From NCBI RefSeq assembly GCF_040545875.1, contig NZ_JBEPMR010000017.1: 64,000 nt of DNA; one strand, given 5' to 3'. The DNA comes from Faecalicatena_A orotica (GTDB lineage Bacteria; Bacillota; Clostridia; Lachnospirales; Lachnospiraceae). Positions within the stretch are counted from its first letter, which is position 1. Every line of letters starts with the position of its first letter. A program made the position numbers and the translations under genes. The notes under the pieces are model-generated. The model was not told the origin of the DNA and ran no database searches. It worked only from the letters and a program-made list of their open reading frames with translations. This document shows positions 52,896 to 62,285 of this stretch, one piece after another.

Positions 52896-54239
52896 TTGAA
52901 TATCATGGTTTTTGTTTGGTTAGTCGTGGCAATTGCCATTATCCTGTTTGCGATTTTAAAATTGAAACTGAATCCCGCCATAGCACTGGTTCTCGGTAGT
53001 ATTTTCATGGGGCTTGCATCAGGGCTTGGAGCCTCCAATACAATCACGACTATAGGCAGTGGATTCGGGAACCTCATGACAGGAATTGCACTGCCGGTAG
53101 GTTTTGGAGTTATACTGGGTCAATTGCTCTCGGATTCAGGCGGTGCAAAAGTGATTGCAACTACGATGATCCAGAAAACATCTGAGAAGTATGCATTGTA
53201 TGCACTCGGAATTACCGCATTTCTTCTGTCGGTGCCTGTATTTTATGATGTGACTTTTGTTATTTTAATTCCACTTGCAATTGCGGTATCAAGACAGATC
53301 CACAAACCCCTTCCTTATACAGTTGGTGCGATGATTATCGGGGCGGGTGCGGCCCATACGCTGGCGCCTCCGACGCCCAATCCGCTGGCTGCAGCGGAAA
53401 TCCTGCATTTTGATCTGGGGGTTATGGTCATTGTTGGAATCGTTCTGGGGCTTGTTGCAGCAATGATTGCAATGAAAATATATTTTACCCTCCTTGATAA
53501 AGGATTCTGGAATAAAGAAAAAGACGAAACCGGTGTAGAGGTGTATGAAGAACATACGGCAGAGGTTAGAAAAGCGGAACCGACCTTCTTTATGTCGATG
53601 ATACCGATTCTCCTTCCCGTAGTTTTAATTCTGGTAGGGACTGTAATGGATGCCGTTCTGGAGGAAGTGCCTGAGGCAGTCATATTTTTAAGTAACAAGA
53701 CAACCGCATTGCTGCTCGGAGCACTCAGTGCTTATGCAATCTCTGCAAGGGCAATGAATAAAGAAGAACGTGACCAGTCTGCAACAGAAGCATTAAAAAG
53801 CTGCGGGATTGTACTGTTAATTACCGGAGCGGGCGGCTCATTCGGGGCAATTATCAGTGCAACTGGAATGGCGGATATGCTTGCGGATACAATACAAAAC
53901 ATTTCTGCTTCACCGATCGTGGCGCTTCTGATTGCATTTGTCATAGCAGCGCTGTTCAGGGTGGCCCTTGGTTCGGGAACGGTAGCTTCTATTACGACCA
54001 TGACAATCATGGCATCTGTACCAGCAGCTGTCGGCATGCATCCGGTCTGGATGGCAATTGCATGCCTGTCAGGGTCACTGAGCTGCGGGCATGTAAATGA
54101 CAGCGGATTCTGGGTAAGCACCAATTTGTCAGGCTTCACCATTACGGGGGGACTAAAAAGCTACACACTCGGAAATGCAATTACTGCGGTTATCGCGATG
54201 TTGTTTGCGATTGTCGGATGCTTGGTAATACCGATTTAA
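52896..54239 (+). CDS. GntP-family gluconate/sugar-acid permease
   Basis: A 447-aa transporter with about 12 TMs and TTG start after AAGGAGG. The GntP signatures GAGAAHTLAPPTPNPLAAA, FYDVTFVILIPLA and CGHVNDSGFWVS are clear. GntP proteins are H+ symporters for gluconate, glycerate or related hydroxy acids. Co-transcribed with the KARI-like gene; ends at a good terminator. The substrate is unknown but likely the acid used by the KARI-like enzyme. Confidence 0.92.
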   Translation: MNIMVFVWLVVAIAIILFAILKLKLNPAIALVLGSIFMGLASGLGASNTITTIGSGFGNLMTGIALPVGFGVILGQLLSDSGGAKVIATTMIQKTSEKYALYALGITAFLLSVPVFYDVTFVILIPLAIAVSRQIHKPLPYTVGAMIIGAGAAHTLAPPTPNPLAAAEILHFDLGVMVIVGIVLGLVAAMIAMKIYFTLLDKGFWNKEKDETGVEVYEEHTAEVRKAEPTFFMSMIPILLPVVLILVGTVMDAVLEEVPEAVIFLSNKTTALLLGALSAYAISARAMNKEERDQSATEALKSCGIVLLITGAGGSFGAIISATGMADMLADTIQNISASPIVALLIAFVIAALFRVALGSGTVASITTMTIMASVPAAVGMHPVWMAIACLSGSLSCGHVNDSGFWVSTNLSGFTITGGLKSYTLGNAITAVIAMLFAIVGCLVIPI

Positions 54240-54283
54240 CTATGAATAGACATCCAATGATTTTATTTTTATAAAGAAGTAAG

Positions 54284-54314
54284 AACCGGCTGTGGATTTA
54301 TGCAGCCGGTTTTT
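54284..54314 (+). terminator. Terminator of the KARI-like/GntP operon
   Basis: AACCGGCTG/CAGCCGGTT stem followed by TTTT, 45 bases after the permease stop. Confidence 0.8.
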
Positions 54315-54434
54315 GATGTAATATTCAGCAGCACGGCCTGTTTTCAGGGAAAGTTTATGCTTGACAGCATCCCGCAGGCAAAGTAGGATGGAAGAAGAGA
54401 CACGTTTACATCGACTTCAATTGGAGGTAAAGGT

Positions 54435-55112
54435 ATGAATTACGAGATTAAGGGCGGCGCATTTCCCGTTGTGGAATGTAAACTCGAAGACCGCGAGCAG
54501 ATGATTACTGAGAAAGGGTCAATGGTCTGGATGAGTCCGAATATGCATATGGAAACAGCCGGAGGAGGAATCGGCAAAATGTTCTCCAAAGCATTTTCCG
54601 GAGAAAGTATGTTCCAGAACATCTATACAGCACGCGGTGCAGGGCTGATTGCATTCGGCTCAAGCTTTCCGGGCAGGATTATGCCGGTACAGATTTCCCC
54701 GGGGCGCGAAATGATCGTACAGAAGACGGCATTTCTGGCATCTGAAAGCAGTGTGGAATTATCAATCCACTTCAATAAAAAACTGGGAGCAGGCGTATTT
54801 GGCGGGGAAGGCTTTATCATGCAGCGTCTGTCCGGCAGCGGGATTGCGTTCGTTGAAATCGACGGCGAACTGGTGGAATATGAACTGTCGGCAGGGCAGC
54901 AGATTGTCGTTGACACCGGAAATGTTGCCGGCTTCGAGGTAGGCGTCCAGATCGATATCCAGCAGGTACCCGGCCTGAAAAACAAACTGCTCGGCGGTGA
55001 AGGCCTGTTCAATACAGTCCTGACCGGCCCCGGAAAAGTCTGGCTGCAGACCATGCCGATCTCCAGCGTAGCAGCGTCTATACGGCCGTTTATTCCGACA
55101 GGGAATGCATAA
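54435..55112 (+). CDS. AIM24/TIGR00266 family protein
   Basis: A 225-aa all-beta protein matching TIGR00266: MVWMSPNMHMET, GEGFIMQRLSGSGIAFVEI and TGPGKVWLQTMP. The family is widespread and of unknown biochemical role (the yeast homologue is mitochondrial). No partner gene is evident. Confidence 0.88.
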   Translation: MNYEIKGGAFPVVECKLEDREQMITEKGSMVWMSPNMHMETAGGGIGKMFSKAFSGESMFQNIYTARGAGLIAFGSSFPGRIMPVQISPGREMIVQKTAFLASESSVELSIHFNKKLGAGVFGGEGFIMQRLSGSGIAFVEIDGELVEYELSAGQQIVVDTGNVAGFEVGVQIDIQQVPGLKNKLLGGEGLFNTVLTGPGKVWLQTMPISSVAASIRPFIPTGNA

Positions 55113-55162
55113 TGCCCGGAGCAGATATCGGCTAAATTTTAAGAATATTCTGAATACGGACC

Positions 55163-55184
55163 GCAAAGGGGTCAGACCCCTCTG
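55163..55184. repeat. GGGGTCAGACCCC element, second copy
   Basis: GCAAAGGGGTCAGACCCCTCTG forms a short self-complementary core. Upstream AATATTCTGAAT..CGG matches the loop of the copy at 50798. It ends two bases before the SD of the phosphodiesterase gene. Confidence 0.7.
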
Positions 55185-55201
55185 AAGAAAGGAGTACTTA
55201 C

Positions 55202-55756
55202 ATGAGGTTCATGATTGCATCAGATATCCACGGCTCTGCCTTCTACTGCAGGCAGATGCTGGAAGCATACGAAAGAGAGAAGGCGGACAGGCTGTTGCTG
55301 CTGGGTGATATTTTGTACCACGGTCCGCGCAATGACCTGCCGAGGGATTATGCGCCGAAGGAAGTCATTGCCATGCTGAACCCGATGAAGGAGCATCTGC
55401 TTTGTGTGCGTGGAAATTGTGACACAGAGGTGGACCAGATGGTGCTGGAATTTCCGATCATGGCGGAGTACTGTTTTCTGGATCTTGACGGGCAGTCTGT
55501 GTTGGCGACGCACGGGCATGTCTGGAATCCATCCAATCCTTTGATGTTGAAAAAAGGGGATATCCTGTTAAACGGTCATACCCATATCCCGGCATGCGAG
55601 GAGAAGGATGGGTATATTTATATGAATCCGGGCTCTGTTTCGATACCAAAAGAGAATTCGGCGCATAGTTATATGATATATGAAAATAAAATCTTTGAAT
55701 GGAAAGATATGAATGGAGAGGTTTACCGGACATGGAAAACAAATATGCATTGCTGA
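55202..55756 (+). CDS. yfcE: YfcE-like metallophosphodiesterase
   Basis: A 184-aa binuclear metal phosphodiesterase with ASDIHG (about 6-11), LLGDILYHGP, VRGNCD, ATHGH and NGHTHIP motifs, all conserved as in E. coli YfcE. The physiological substrate of YfcE is not settled. Preceded by AAAGGAG. It overlaps the NYN gene by 25 bases. Confidence 0.9.
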   Translation: MRFMIASDIHGSAFYCRQMLEAYEREKADRLLLLGDILYHGPRNDLPRDYAPKEVIAMLNPMKEHLLCVRGNCDTEVDQMVLEFPIMAEYCFLDLDGQSVLATHGHVWNPSNPLMLKKGDILLNGHTHIPACEEKDGYIYMNPGSVSIPKENSAHSYMIYENKIFEWKDMNGEVYRTWKTNMHC

Positions 55757-56703
55757 TAGATGCGGATAATGTTTCTGCTAAATACATCAAGCCGATACTG
55801 GATGAGCTGTCTAAGTACGGAAATGTAACTTACAAGAGAATTTACGGGGACTGGACGAGTACGTACAGTTCGAGCTGGAAGGAGGAGCTTCTCCAGAATT
55901 CGATTACACCGATCCAGCAGTTTAGTTATACACATGGGAAAAATGCTACAGACTCCGCGATGATTATAGATGCTATGGATATGCTGTACACGAGTGATTT
56001 GGAGGGATTCTGCCTTGTTTCCAGTGACAGCGATTTTACAAAACTGGCCAGCCGCCTGCGTGAAAGCGGCAAGACCGTGATCGGTATGGGTGAGGATAAG
56101 ACGCCGGCGCCGTTCCGTAAGGCATGTGATATCTTTACGGTGCTGGAGCTGCTGCTTGAGGATAACATGATCGAGAAGGAAGAGAAGCCTTGTGTCCATG
56201 CTACCGGAAAAGAAAACAAGAAGAGTAGTACAGATGTAGTGTCCAAGGCACAGATAGAAGAAGCAGTCGTAAAGATTATCACAGAGAACCAGAATGATGA
56301 TAAGGAGACCGGCCTGGGGGAAGTCGGAAGCCGTCTTGTAAAATTATACCCTGATTTTGATGTGCGCCGTTATGGTTACAGCCTCTTGTCAAAGTTTCTG
56401 GAAACATTTCCGAAGCTGAAGCTGAAACAGGATGGAACGCAGGTTACGGTGACGGTTTACGAAGATAAGAGCAAGAAAGAGATGTTGGAAGAGTATGTGA
56501 TCATGCTCGTGCAGAATGCAGGGGCTCAGGGTGTTTCGCTAGGGACGCTCGGCAATAAGATCAGGAATCGTTTCGGTGACTTTAAGGTGAGAGATTATGG
56601 ATATTCTCAGTTCAAGCAGTATATCCAGAGCTTCTCGGATATTCAGATCAGGGATGACGGAGAGCAGAACTGGGCGGTATACAGTAAGAGCGGTGAAAAA
56701 TAG
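55732..56703 (+). CDS. NYN (PIN-like) ribonuclease with OST-HTH/LOTUS domains
   Basis: A 323-aa protein; ATG at 55732 after GGAGAGG. NYN domain (about 1-150) with the acidic triad in LLIDADN, DSAMIIDAMD and SSDSDF. Two OST-HTH domains follow (about 178-250 and 255-320), which bind RNA. This is the LabA/DUF88-type layout of bacterial NYN-LOTUS proteins, presumed to act on structured RNA. Confidence 0.88.
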   Translation: MENKYALLIDADNVSAKYIKPILDELSKYGNVTYKRIYGDWTSTYSSSWKEELLQNSITPIQQFSYTHGKNATDSAMIIDAMDMLYTSDLEGFCLVSSDSDFTKLASRLRESGKTVIGMGEDKTPAPFRKACDIFTVLELLLEDNMIEKEEKPCVHATGKENKKSSTDVVSKAQIEEAVVKIITENQNDDKETGLGEVGSRLVKLYPDFDVRRYGYSLLSKFLETFPKLKLKQDGTQVTVTVYEDKSKKEMLEEYVIMLVQNAGAQGVSLGTLGNKIRNRFGDFKVRDYGYSQFKQYIQSFSDIQIRDDGEQNWAVYSKSGEK

Positions 56704-56727
56704 TCAGAATTATCTGAAAACGGACCG

Positions 56728-56778
56728 CAAAAGGGTCAGACCCCTATGCAGATGACTGCATGGGGTCTGACCCTTTTG
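56728..56778. repeat. GGGGTCAGACCCC inverted repeat between convergent genes
   Basis: Arms 56728-56750 and 56757-56778 are complementary (one bulged T), with a 6-base loop. It lies between the NYN gene and the aldehyde dehydrogenase on the opposite strand and could end both transcripts. Confidence 0.75.
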
Positions 56779-56803
56779 ATCTTTGAAAGATCCATCCCAC
56801 GGT

Positions 56804-58210
56804 TTATTTATCATAAATGGTTTTTATTTCCAGAAATTCCTCGTATCCTTCTATACCGCCTTCGCGTCCCAGTCCGGATTGTTTATATCCGCCGAACGGT
56901 GAGGCCTCATCCCACTGGCCTTCATTCACATACACGGTTCCGGTTTTCATTTTTCTTGCCGTTTCATTGGCTTCTTTTTCCGGCCCGTATACTGCGCCGG
57001 CAAGTCCGTAGATGCTGTCATTTGCTATTTCAATCGCTTCTTCTACTGTCTTGTAAGTCAGTACAACAAGAACTGGTCCAAAGATTTCTTCTCTGGCAAT
57101 GACCATGTCCGGGGTTACATCACAGAAAATAACGGGTTTTACATTGTAGGAGCCATTATCTTCCGGTACTTCTCCTATTAAGAGGCGTGCGCCCTCGCTT
57201 ATGCCTGTTTCGATATATTTCCGCACTCTGTCGAACTGCTTTCTGGAAGCAAGGGGCCCGAGTGTCGTTTGTGGATTGTTAAGTGGGCCAAAATGATATT
57301 CCGCCGCTTTTCGTTTCAGGATTTCTTCTATTTTACCAGTTTCATCTTCCGGTACGAGCATTCTTGTCAAGGCGTTGCAGGTCTGTCCCCCGTTGAGCAT
57401 GACGGTTTCCAGAACCCCGTTTACCCCGTTCTCCCAGTCGCCGCCTTTCAAGAAGATGGCAGCGGATTTGCCGCCCAGCTCCAGAGCCAGTTTTTTGATG
57501 TTGCTGAGGCCTTTGATGGCAACAGCCCTTCCGGCATCGGTAGAACCTGTAAAGGAAATCATGTCTACGTCCGGGTGAGCGGCCAGTGCGTCACCCACTT
57601 CCCCGCCCCGTCCGGTTACGAGGTTGAATACACCGGCCGGGTAGCCGGCCTTGTGGATTTCTTCTGCAAGGATATAGGCGGTCATTGGTGTGAACTGGCT
57701 GGGCTTTAATACAACGCAGTTCCCGGCAAGCAGTGCAGGCACTACTTTCTTCTCAATCTGCTCCAGAGGGAAATTCCACGGAGTCAGTCCTCCGACTACC
57801 CCGACTGGTTCTCTTACAACAACAGAAGTCTGGCGGCGCTCCTCATACGGGAAGTTTTTCGCAACCTTAATATAATGTTTCGCCTCAAGGATAAACGGAT
57901 CGGTATGAACTTCGGCGGACACCTTGTAAGGGGAGCCGAGTTCTTTTGTGATCGTTTCAATCAGGTCCTGCCTTCTGGATTCCAGACCGTTTACCACCTT
58001 TTCCATCAGGGCCGTCCGCTGTTCAAGCGGCGTATACTGCCAGGTTTCAAAGGCAGCTCTGGCGGCCCTCACAGCCTTGTCAACATCGTCCTTGTTGCCA
58101 CGCGGGACTTGGGCGAAGATTTCATGTGTGTCAGGGTTCTCAATGTCGATATACTCATGTCCTTCTGATTCAACCCATTCCCCGTTTATATACAATTTAC
58201 GAATATCCAT
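56804..58210 (-). CDS. Aldehyde dehydrogenase, probable 2-oxoglutarate semialdehyde dehydrogenase
   Basis: A 468-aa NAD(P)-dependent ALDH; ATG at 58210 after AAGGAGG. Catalytic Cys in NGGQTCNALTR (near 285), Glu in LELGGKSA, and the Rossmann TGSTDAGR. As the last gene of the hydroxyproline operon it should oxidise 2,5-dioxopentanoate to 2-oxoglutarate. On sequence alone it could also serve another semialdehyde. Confidence 0.9.
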   Translation of the reverse strand: MDIRKLYINGEWVESEGHEYIDIENPDTHEIFAQVPRGNKDDVDKAVRAARAAFETWQYTPLEQRTALMEKVVNGLESRRQDLIETITKELGSPYKVSAEVHTDPFILEAKHYIKVAKNFPYEERRQTSVVVREPVGVVGGLTPWNFPLEQIEKKVVPALLAGNCVVLKPSQFTPMTAYILAEEIHKAGYPAGVFNLVTGRGGEVGDALAAHPDVDMISFTGSTDAGRAVAIKGLSNIKKLALELGGKSAAIFLKGGDWENGVNGVLETVMLNGGQTCNALTRMLVPEDETGKIEEILKRKAAEYHFGPLNNPQTTLGPLASRKQFDRVRKYIETGISEGARLLIGEVPEDNGSYNVKPVIFCDVTPDMVIAREEIFGPVLVVLTYKTVEEAIEIANDSIYGLAGAVYGPEKEANETARKMKTGTVYVNEGQWDEASPFGGYKQSGLGREGGIEGYEEFLEIKTIYDK

Positions 58211-58274
58211 AAGTTTTATATCCTCCTTCATCTGAAAAAAATGTTGATTCCCGTTGCATCCCGGAATTTGTGTG

Positions 58275-59165
58275 CTACTGAATTTTTTCCGGGGCCATTG
58301 CTCTTTCCACGAAAGCTTTTTCTTCTTTGGTGAGTTCATAGCGTGGCTTTCTGACATATCCCCCATTCAATCCTTTGCAGCCGAGAAGATGTTTCAGGGC
58401 CTGAACCGGCTTCGGGAAGGATTCCAGAACATCCAGTGACGGAAGGATTCTTTTATAGATTTCTCTTCCTTTTTCCAGATCCTTTTCCTCGCACACTGCT
58501 TCATACAAATCCACACAATCCCTCGGAGCCACGTTTGCCAGCATACAGATCCAGCCGCAGGCGCCGGCAGCAAAACTTTCGAAGGCCAGGTTATCACAGC
58601 CACAGAATACGGAAGTTGTGTCCGGGGCATCATTCAGCACCTGGGTGAGCTTGTGCATATCACCGCTGGATTCTTTTACAATTGCGGCTCTGGGGTGTTT
58701 CAGAATCTCATTGTAAGTATCCTGCTCAAGCTCCACACCTGCTGATCCCGGATTATTATAAACGACGATCGGAAAATCGGTTTCGTCCATCACATAGTGA
58801 TAGAATTTCACGATTTCGTCCTGCGCCGGATGGCAGTAGAACGGAGAAAGCACCATCGCCGCATCGGCCCCACATGATTTGATATTCTGCACCAGTTTGA
58901 CAACATCTTCAGGCCTTTCTCTGGAAGCCCCAACAATGACGCTTACACGGCCGTTGATATAAGGAACAATCTCGCGTACATAGTTCATATGCTCTTCGTC
59001 GGAAATGCTCTGGTATTCTCCGGTAGCCCCGAGGATGCAGACCCCGTGAACCCCGTTTTCAATCAGCCAGTCCAGATTCTTTTTGGACTGCTCCAGGTCA
59101 AACTCCCCGTTTTCCTTAAATGGTGTGACTGCTACCGCATAGATTCCTTTAAACTTTTCATTCAT
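58275..59165 (-). CDS. DapA-family lyase, probable pyrroline-4-hydroxy-2-carboxylate deaminase
   Basis: A 296-aa TIM-barrel lyase. Schiff-base Lys164 (AAIVKESSGD) and Tyr136 (VVYNNPG) are present, and GATGEYQS lines the carboxylate site. In hydroxyproline operons the DapA paralogue converts delta1-pyrroline-4-hydroxy-2-carboxylate to 2,5-dioxopentanoate plus ammonia. True DapA is unlikely because no lysine genes are near. Confidence 0.88.
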   Translation of the reverse strand: MNEKFKGIYAVAVTPFKENGEFDLEQSKKNLDWLIENGVHGVCILGATGEYQSISDEEHMNYVREIVPYINGRVSVIVGASRERPEDVVKLVQNIKSCGADAAMVLSPFYCHPAQDEIVKFYHYVMDETDFPIVVYNNPGSAGVELEQDTYNEILKHPRAAIVKESSGDMHKLTQVLNDAPDTTSVFCGCDNLAFESFAAGACGWICMLANVAPRDCVDLYEAVCEEKDLEKGREIYKRILPSLDVLESFPKPVQALKHLLGCKGLNGGYVRKPRYELTKEEKAFVERAMAPEKIQ

Positions 59166-59198
59166 AGTGATATTTTCCTTCCTTTTATTCCTGCACTT

Positions 59199-60365
59199 TT
59201 AATTGCTAAATCTCTCGAAACTTAACGGAGAGAGGTCCATGAAAGTTTCCTCCCCTGCGATGATATCTGCCATACATTTTCCCGTAATAGGGGAGAGTCC
59301 GATGCCGTCCCCTTCGTGCCCTGCCGCAATATAAAATCCCGGGATTGCAGTGCCGGAAACGATGGGCATGTGGTCCGGGGTAAACGGGCGCAGGCCGCTG
59401 TATGCCCGGATTACCTTGATACCGGCGATGACAGGGAAGAAGCGGATTGCCCGCTCGGCCAGCGCCTGCATGACATCAATCTCACTGCGGATATCCTCCC
59501 CGACAAAACTTCTGGAGGAGCCGATCAGGAAGTTATTGGATGCCGTCGGCTCGAAAACGAAGGCCACTTCATTTCGTTTTACCCGTTCGGATACCGGTCT
59601 TTCATAGTCTCCACTCTGGAATTTTGTCAGCATATACCCGAACTCATGCACCTTTCTGCGCGCCACACGGAAGGTCTGCTCAGAAACGAGGATCTGTCCC
59701 TGCCTGGCACGGATCGGAATATCGAGTCCCGCCATTTTGCCGATTAGCGGTGCACGCACGCCGCAGGCATTCACAACATTTTTAGCCAGAATGGTTCCGT
59801 TTTCACAGGAAATGGAAAAATAATTCTCTTCCTTTTTCAGGTCCACGACCGGGTTGTGCAGAGAGAGTACGGCACCCAGTCGTTCGGCCGCCAGTGCGAA
59901 GGCGTATGCCAGTCCGATGGGATATACGGAGCCGTCAGAGATGGTCTCCAGTCCGCCGTAAATATCTTTCGCGAGATAGGGTTCGTCTTCCAGCACTTCT
60001 TTGTGGTCCAGCATTCTCATCTCGATTCCGCATTGCTTCATATCGCTGCAGAATCGGGAGGCAATCTCGAATTCTTCTTCTGTTTCTGTCAGATAAAGAC
60101 TTCCTTTTTGGGTCCATTCAATGTTATAATCCAGTTCCTTTTCGAGTCCGGGAAACATATCCTGGCTTGCTTTTGCGAACAAGGCATCGAAACCCGGCTG
60201 TTTATCACATACGAGAATATTTCCGTCACTTCTGCTGCTTGTGGAATCTGCAATATCACCCGCATCTATGAGGATGACATCCGCTCCTTTTTTGGCGTTG
60301 TAGTAAGCACATGAGGTTCCGATGGAACCGGCTCCGATCACAGCTATATCATATATCTGGCTCAT
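59199..60365 (-). CDS. FAD-dependent D-amino acid dehydrogenase subunit (DAO type, HcnC/LhpB-like)
   Basis: A 388-aa flavoprotein. Rossmann GAGSIGTSCAYY (about 11-22) binds FAD and GHEGDGIGLSPITGK closes the C-terminal FAD site. Homologous to the catalytic subunit of D-hydroxyproline dehydrogenase and HcnC. It overlaps no gene but lies one base from the iron-sulphur gene. Confidence 0.88.
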   Translation of the reverse strand: MSQIYDIAVIGAGSIGTSCAYYNAKKGADVILIDAGDIADSTSSRSDGNILVCDKQPGFDALFAKASQDMFPGLEKELDYNIEWTQKGSLYLTETEEEFEIASRFCSDMKQCGIEMRMLDHKEVLEDEPYLAKDIYGGLETISDGSVYPIGLAYAFALAAERLGAVLSLHNPVVDLKKEENYFSISCENGTILAKNVVNACGVRAPLIGKMAGLDIPIRARQGQILVSEQTFRVARRKVHEFGYMLTKFQSGDYERPVSERVKRNEVAFVFEPTASNNFLIGSSRSFVGEDIRSEIDVMQALAERAIRFFPVIAGIKVIRAYSGLRPFTPDHMPIVSGTAIPGFYIAAGHEGDGIGLSPITGKCMADIIAGEETFMDLSPLSFERFSN

Positions 60366-60366
60366 A

Positions 60367-61200
60367 TCACACCTCCTTCTTTGTCCCGGCCAGTTCCCCG
60401 AACGTGGTCGGCCTGACAGGCGGTCGGTCCGTACTTCCGGTCAGGGTATCCGGAGCGCTGCCAAGTTCCTCGGCCAGAATGCGGCTGACAAGCTTTCCGC
60501 AGGTTCTGCCCTGGCAGAGTCCCATGCCGGCACGGCATCTTCTTTTTACTTCCGTGACAGTGGTCGCTTTCTTATTGCGGATCGCATCCCGGACTTCCCC
60601 GGCCGTGATCTCCTCACAGCGGCATACGATCACATCATCGTCCAGTACGCCTTCCGGCTCCACATTTTCAAAGCCTTTCCCTGGTTCCGGCAGAACGAGC
60701 CTTCTCATGGTCCTGACGTCATCCACCTTATCCGTAGGGACTGCCAGCGTAATCACAGGAGTATGGTCATTTTTCTTTGGATTCATGACTCTTACCACCG
60801 TACCTTCACAGACATATTCACCGGCCCTGCTCAAAGCCTCTGCCTTGTCTCCTTTTTCCGGGAGAGGCAGGTATTCGAAAGGAAAACTAATTAGAGCCTC
60901 CGATTCGGAATAGGTCTTATCCACAACGAAAATAGCGAGTCCGGAGCAGGCTGCCACACAGGAGCCGCAGCCGGTACAGCTGTCCTCATCGATTCTTGGA
61001 GTATTGGTGATCGGGGTTCCGATTTTAATCGCATGGAACGGACACGCCGCCTCACACGGATTACAGGGAATCTCCTGCACACATTCCGCAATTGCAACCG
61101 GGCCTCTGGCAAAACGTTCCTCACTCGGCCAGCCGTTTGCAGAGACGATTTCTTCTCTGGAAGGATAGCCGTCGTATATCAATCCTCTTTGTTTTTCCAT
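60367..61200 (-). CDS. Iron-sulphur subunit with 2[4Fe-4S] and BFD-like [2Fe-2S] domains
   Basis: A 277-aa protein. CNPCEAACP and CTGCGSCVAACS (about 46-85) form two ferredoxin-type clusters. The C-terminal half has the BFD-like CRCEEIT and CRAGMGLCQGRTCG pattern (about 195-240). It should carry electrons between the two flavoproteins of the dehydrogenase. The fusion of ferredoxin and BFD modules is common in anaerobe versions. Confidence 0.88.
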   Translation of the reverse strand: MEKQRGLIYDGYPSREEIVSANGWPSEERFARGPVAIAECVQEIPCNPCEAACPFHAIKIGTPITNTPRIDEDSCTGCGSCVAACSGLAIFVVDKTYSESEALISFPFEYLPLPEKGDKAEALSRAGEYVCEGTVVRVMNPKKNDHTPVITLAVPTDKVDDVRTMRRLVLPEPGKGFENVEPEGVLDDDVIVCRCEEITAGEVRDAIRNKKATTVTEVKRRCRAGMGLCQGRTCGKLVSRILAEELGSAPDTLTGSTDRPPVRPTTFGELAGTKKEV

Positions 61201-62285
61201 TACATGGTCACCCCCATTTCTATCACACGGTTTTTTGCATTCATGCGCCGCTCCCCGAAGGGTCCCTGGCGCAGGGATGCGAGCCGGTCTCTGATTTCCT
61301 CTTTTTTCTGTTCTGCATCTGCCCGGTTTAAATGCCCAAGTGCACAGGAGACGGATACTGCGGCAAGGCGTCCCTCGTCCATTGCGGTGCTGGCTTCTTC
61401 CACACCCGCCGTATCACCGGCCACGTAGATGCCCTCCACACTCGTTTCCATATCTGTATTATGGATGGGCATGAAACCGCCGAGCTCCGGAATAAAGCCA
61501 TGCTTTACTCCCGCCATCTGTGCAAGTTCGCTTAAGGGCCTTAATCCCACTGCAACGCAGATGGTATCGACGTCAATCTTTCGTTCCGTACCTTTTAAAA
61601 TCTGTCCGTTTTCGAATCGGGCTATGACGGCTTCCTCTACCCGGTCACTGCCTCTGGCCTCTGCTATTGTATGGCCTATGAAAAACGGTACTCCGGCTCT
61701 TTTTAACTTCGCTGCATGGACACCGTATGCACCGATCCGCGGCATTCCTTCCACGATTCCCACAACATCTGCCCCTGCCTGCAGGAGCTGGTAGGCAACA
61801 ATGACGCCTACATTGCCGGAGCCGATCATTAGAATTCTTTTTCCGGGCAGCACCCGGTTTACATTTACCATTGTCTGGGCCGCGCCGGCACCCATGACTC
61901 CCGGGTAAGTCCATCCCGGAAAACGAAGCGGGTTTTCCGCACCACCGGTACAGATGAGAATACTCTGAGCCTCTACTGTTTCTGTGATGCCGTTTCGCAG
62001 CACAGCAACCCTTTTTCCTGCGAAAATGCCGATCACCGAGCTCTCCAGCCAGACTTCAACGCCTAGCTCTTCGGTTTCTTTTAAGAGCTGCTTTCCGATT
62101 TCAAATCCGCGGATACCTGCGCTGTGCGCCTGTGACCCGAAAAACTTATGGAGCTGTTTGAAAAACTGTCCTCCGGCGGTCCTGTTCTCATCGACCAGAA
62201 GGACTTGACATCCATTTTTCGTCGCTTCGATCGCTGCTGCAAGACCGGCCGGGCCGGCACCGATAATTACAACTTCTCTTTTCAT
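61200..62285 (-). CDS. NAD(P)/FAD-dependent oxidoreductase subunit (HcnB-like)
   Basis: A 361-aa two-dinucleotide-fold flavoprotein: GAGPAGLAAAIEA (FAD, about 8-20), GSGNVGVIVAYQLLQAG (NAD) and YVAGDTAGVEEAS (FAD closing). ATG at 62285 overlaps the previous stop (ATGA). Likely passes electrons from the DAO subunit to NAD or a quinone. Confidence 0.88.
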   Translation of the reverse strand: MKREVVIIGAGPAGLAAAIEATKNGCQVLLVDENRTAGGQFFKQLHKFFGSQAHSAGIRGFEIGKQLLKETEELGVEVWLESSVIGIFAGKRVAVLRNGITETVEAQSILICTGGAENPLRFPGWTYPGVMGAGAAQTMVNVNRVLPGKRILMIGSGNVGVIVAYQLLQAGADVVGIVEGMPRIGAYGVHAAKLKRAGVPFFIGHTIAEARGSDRVEEAVIARFENGQILKGTERKIDVDTICVAVGLRPLSELAQMAGVKHGFIPELGGFMPIHNTDMETSVEGIYVAGDTAGVEEASTAMDEGRLAAVSVSCALGHLNRADAEQKKEEIRDRLASLRQGPFGERRMNAKNRVIEMGVTM

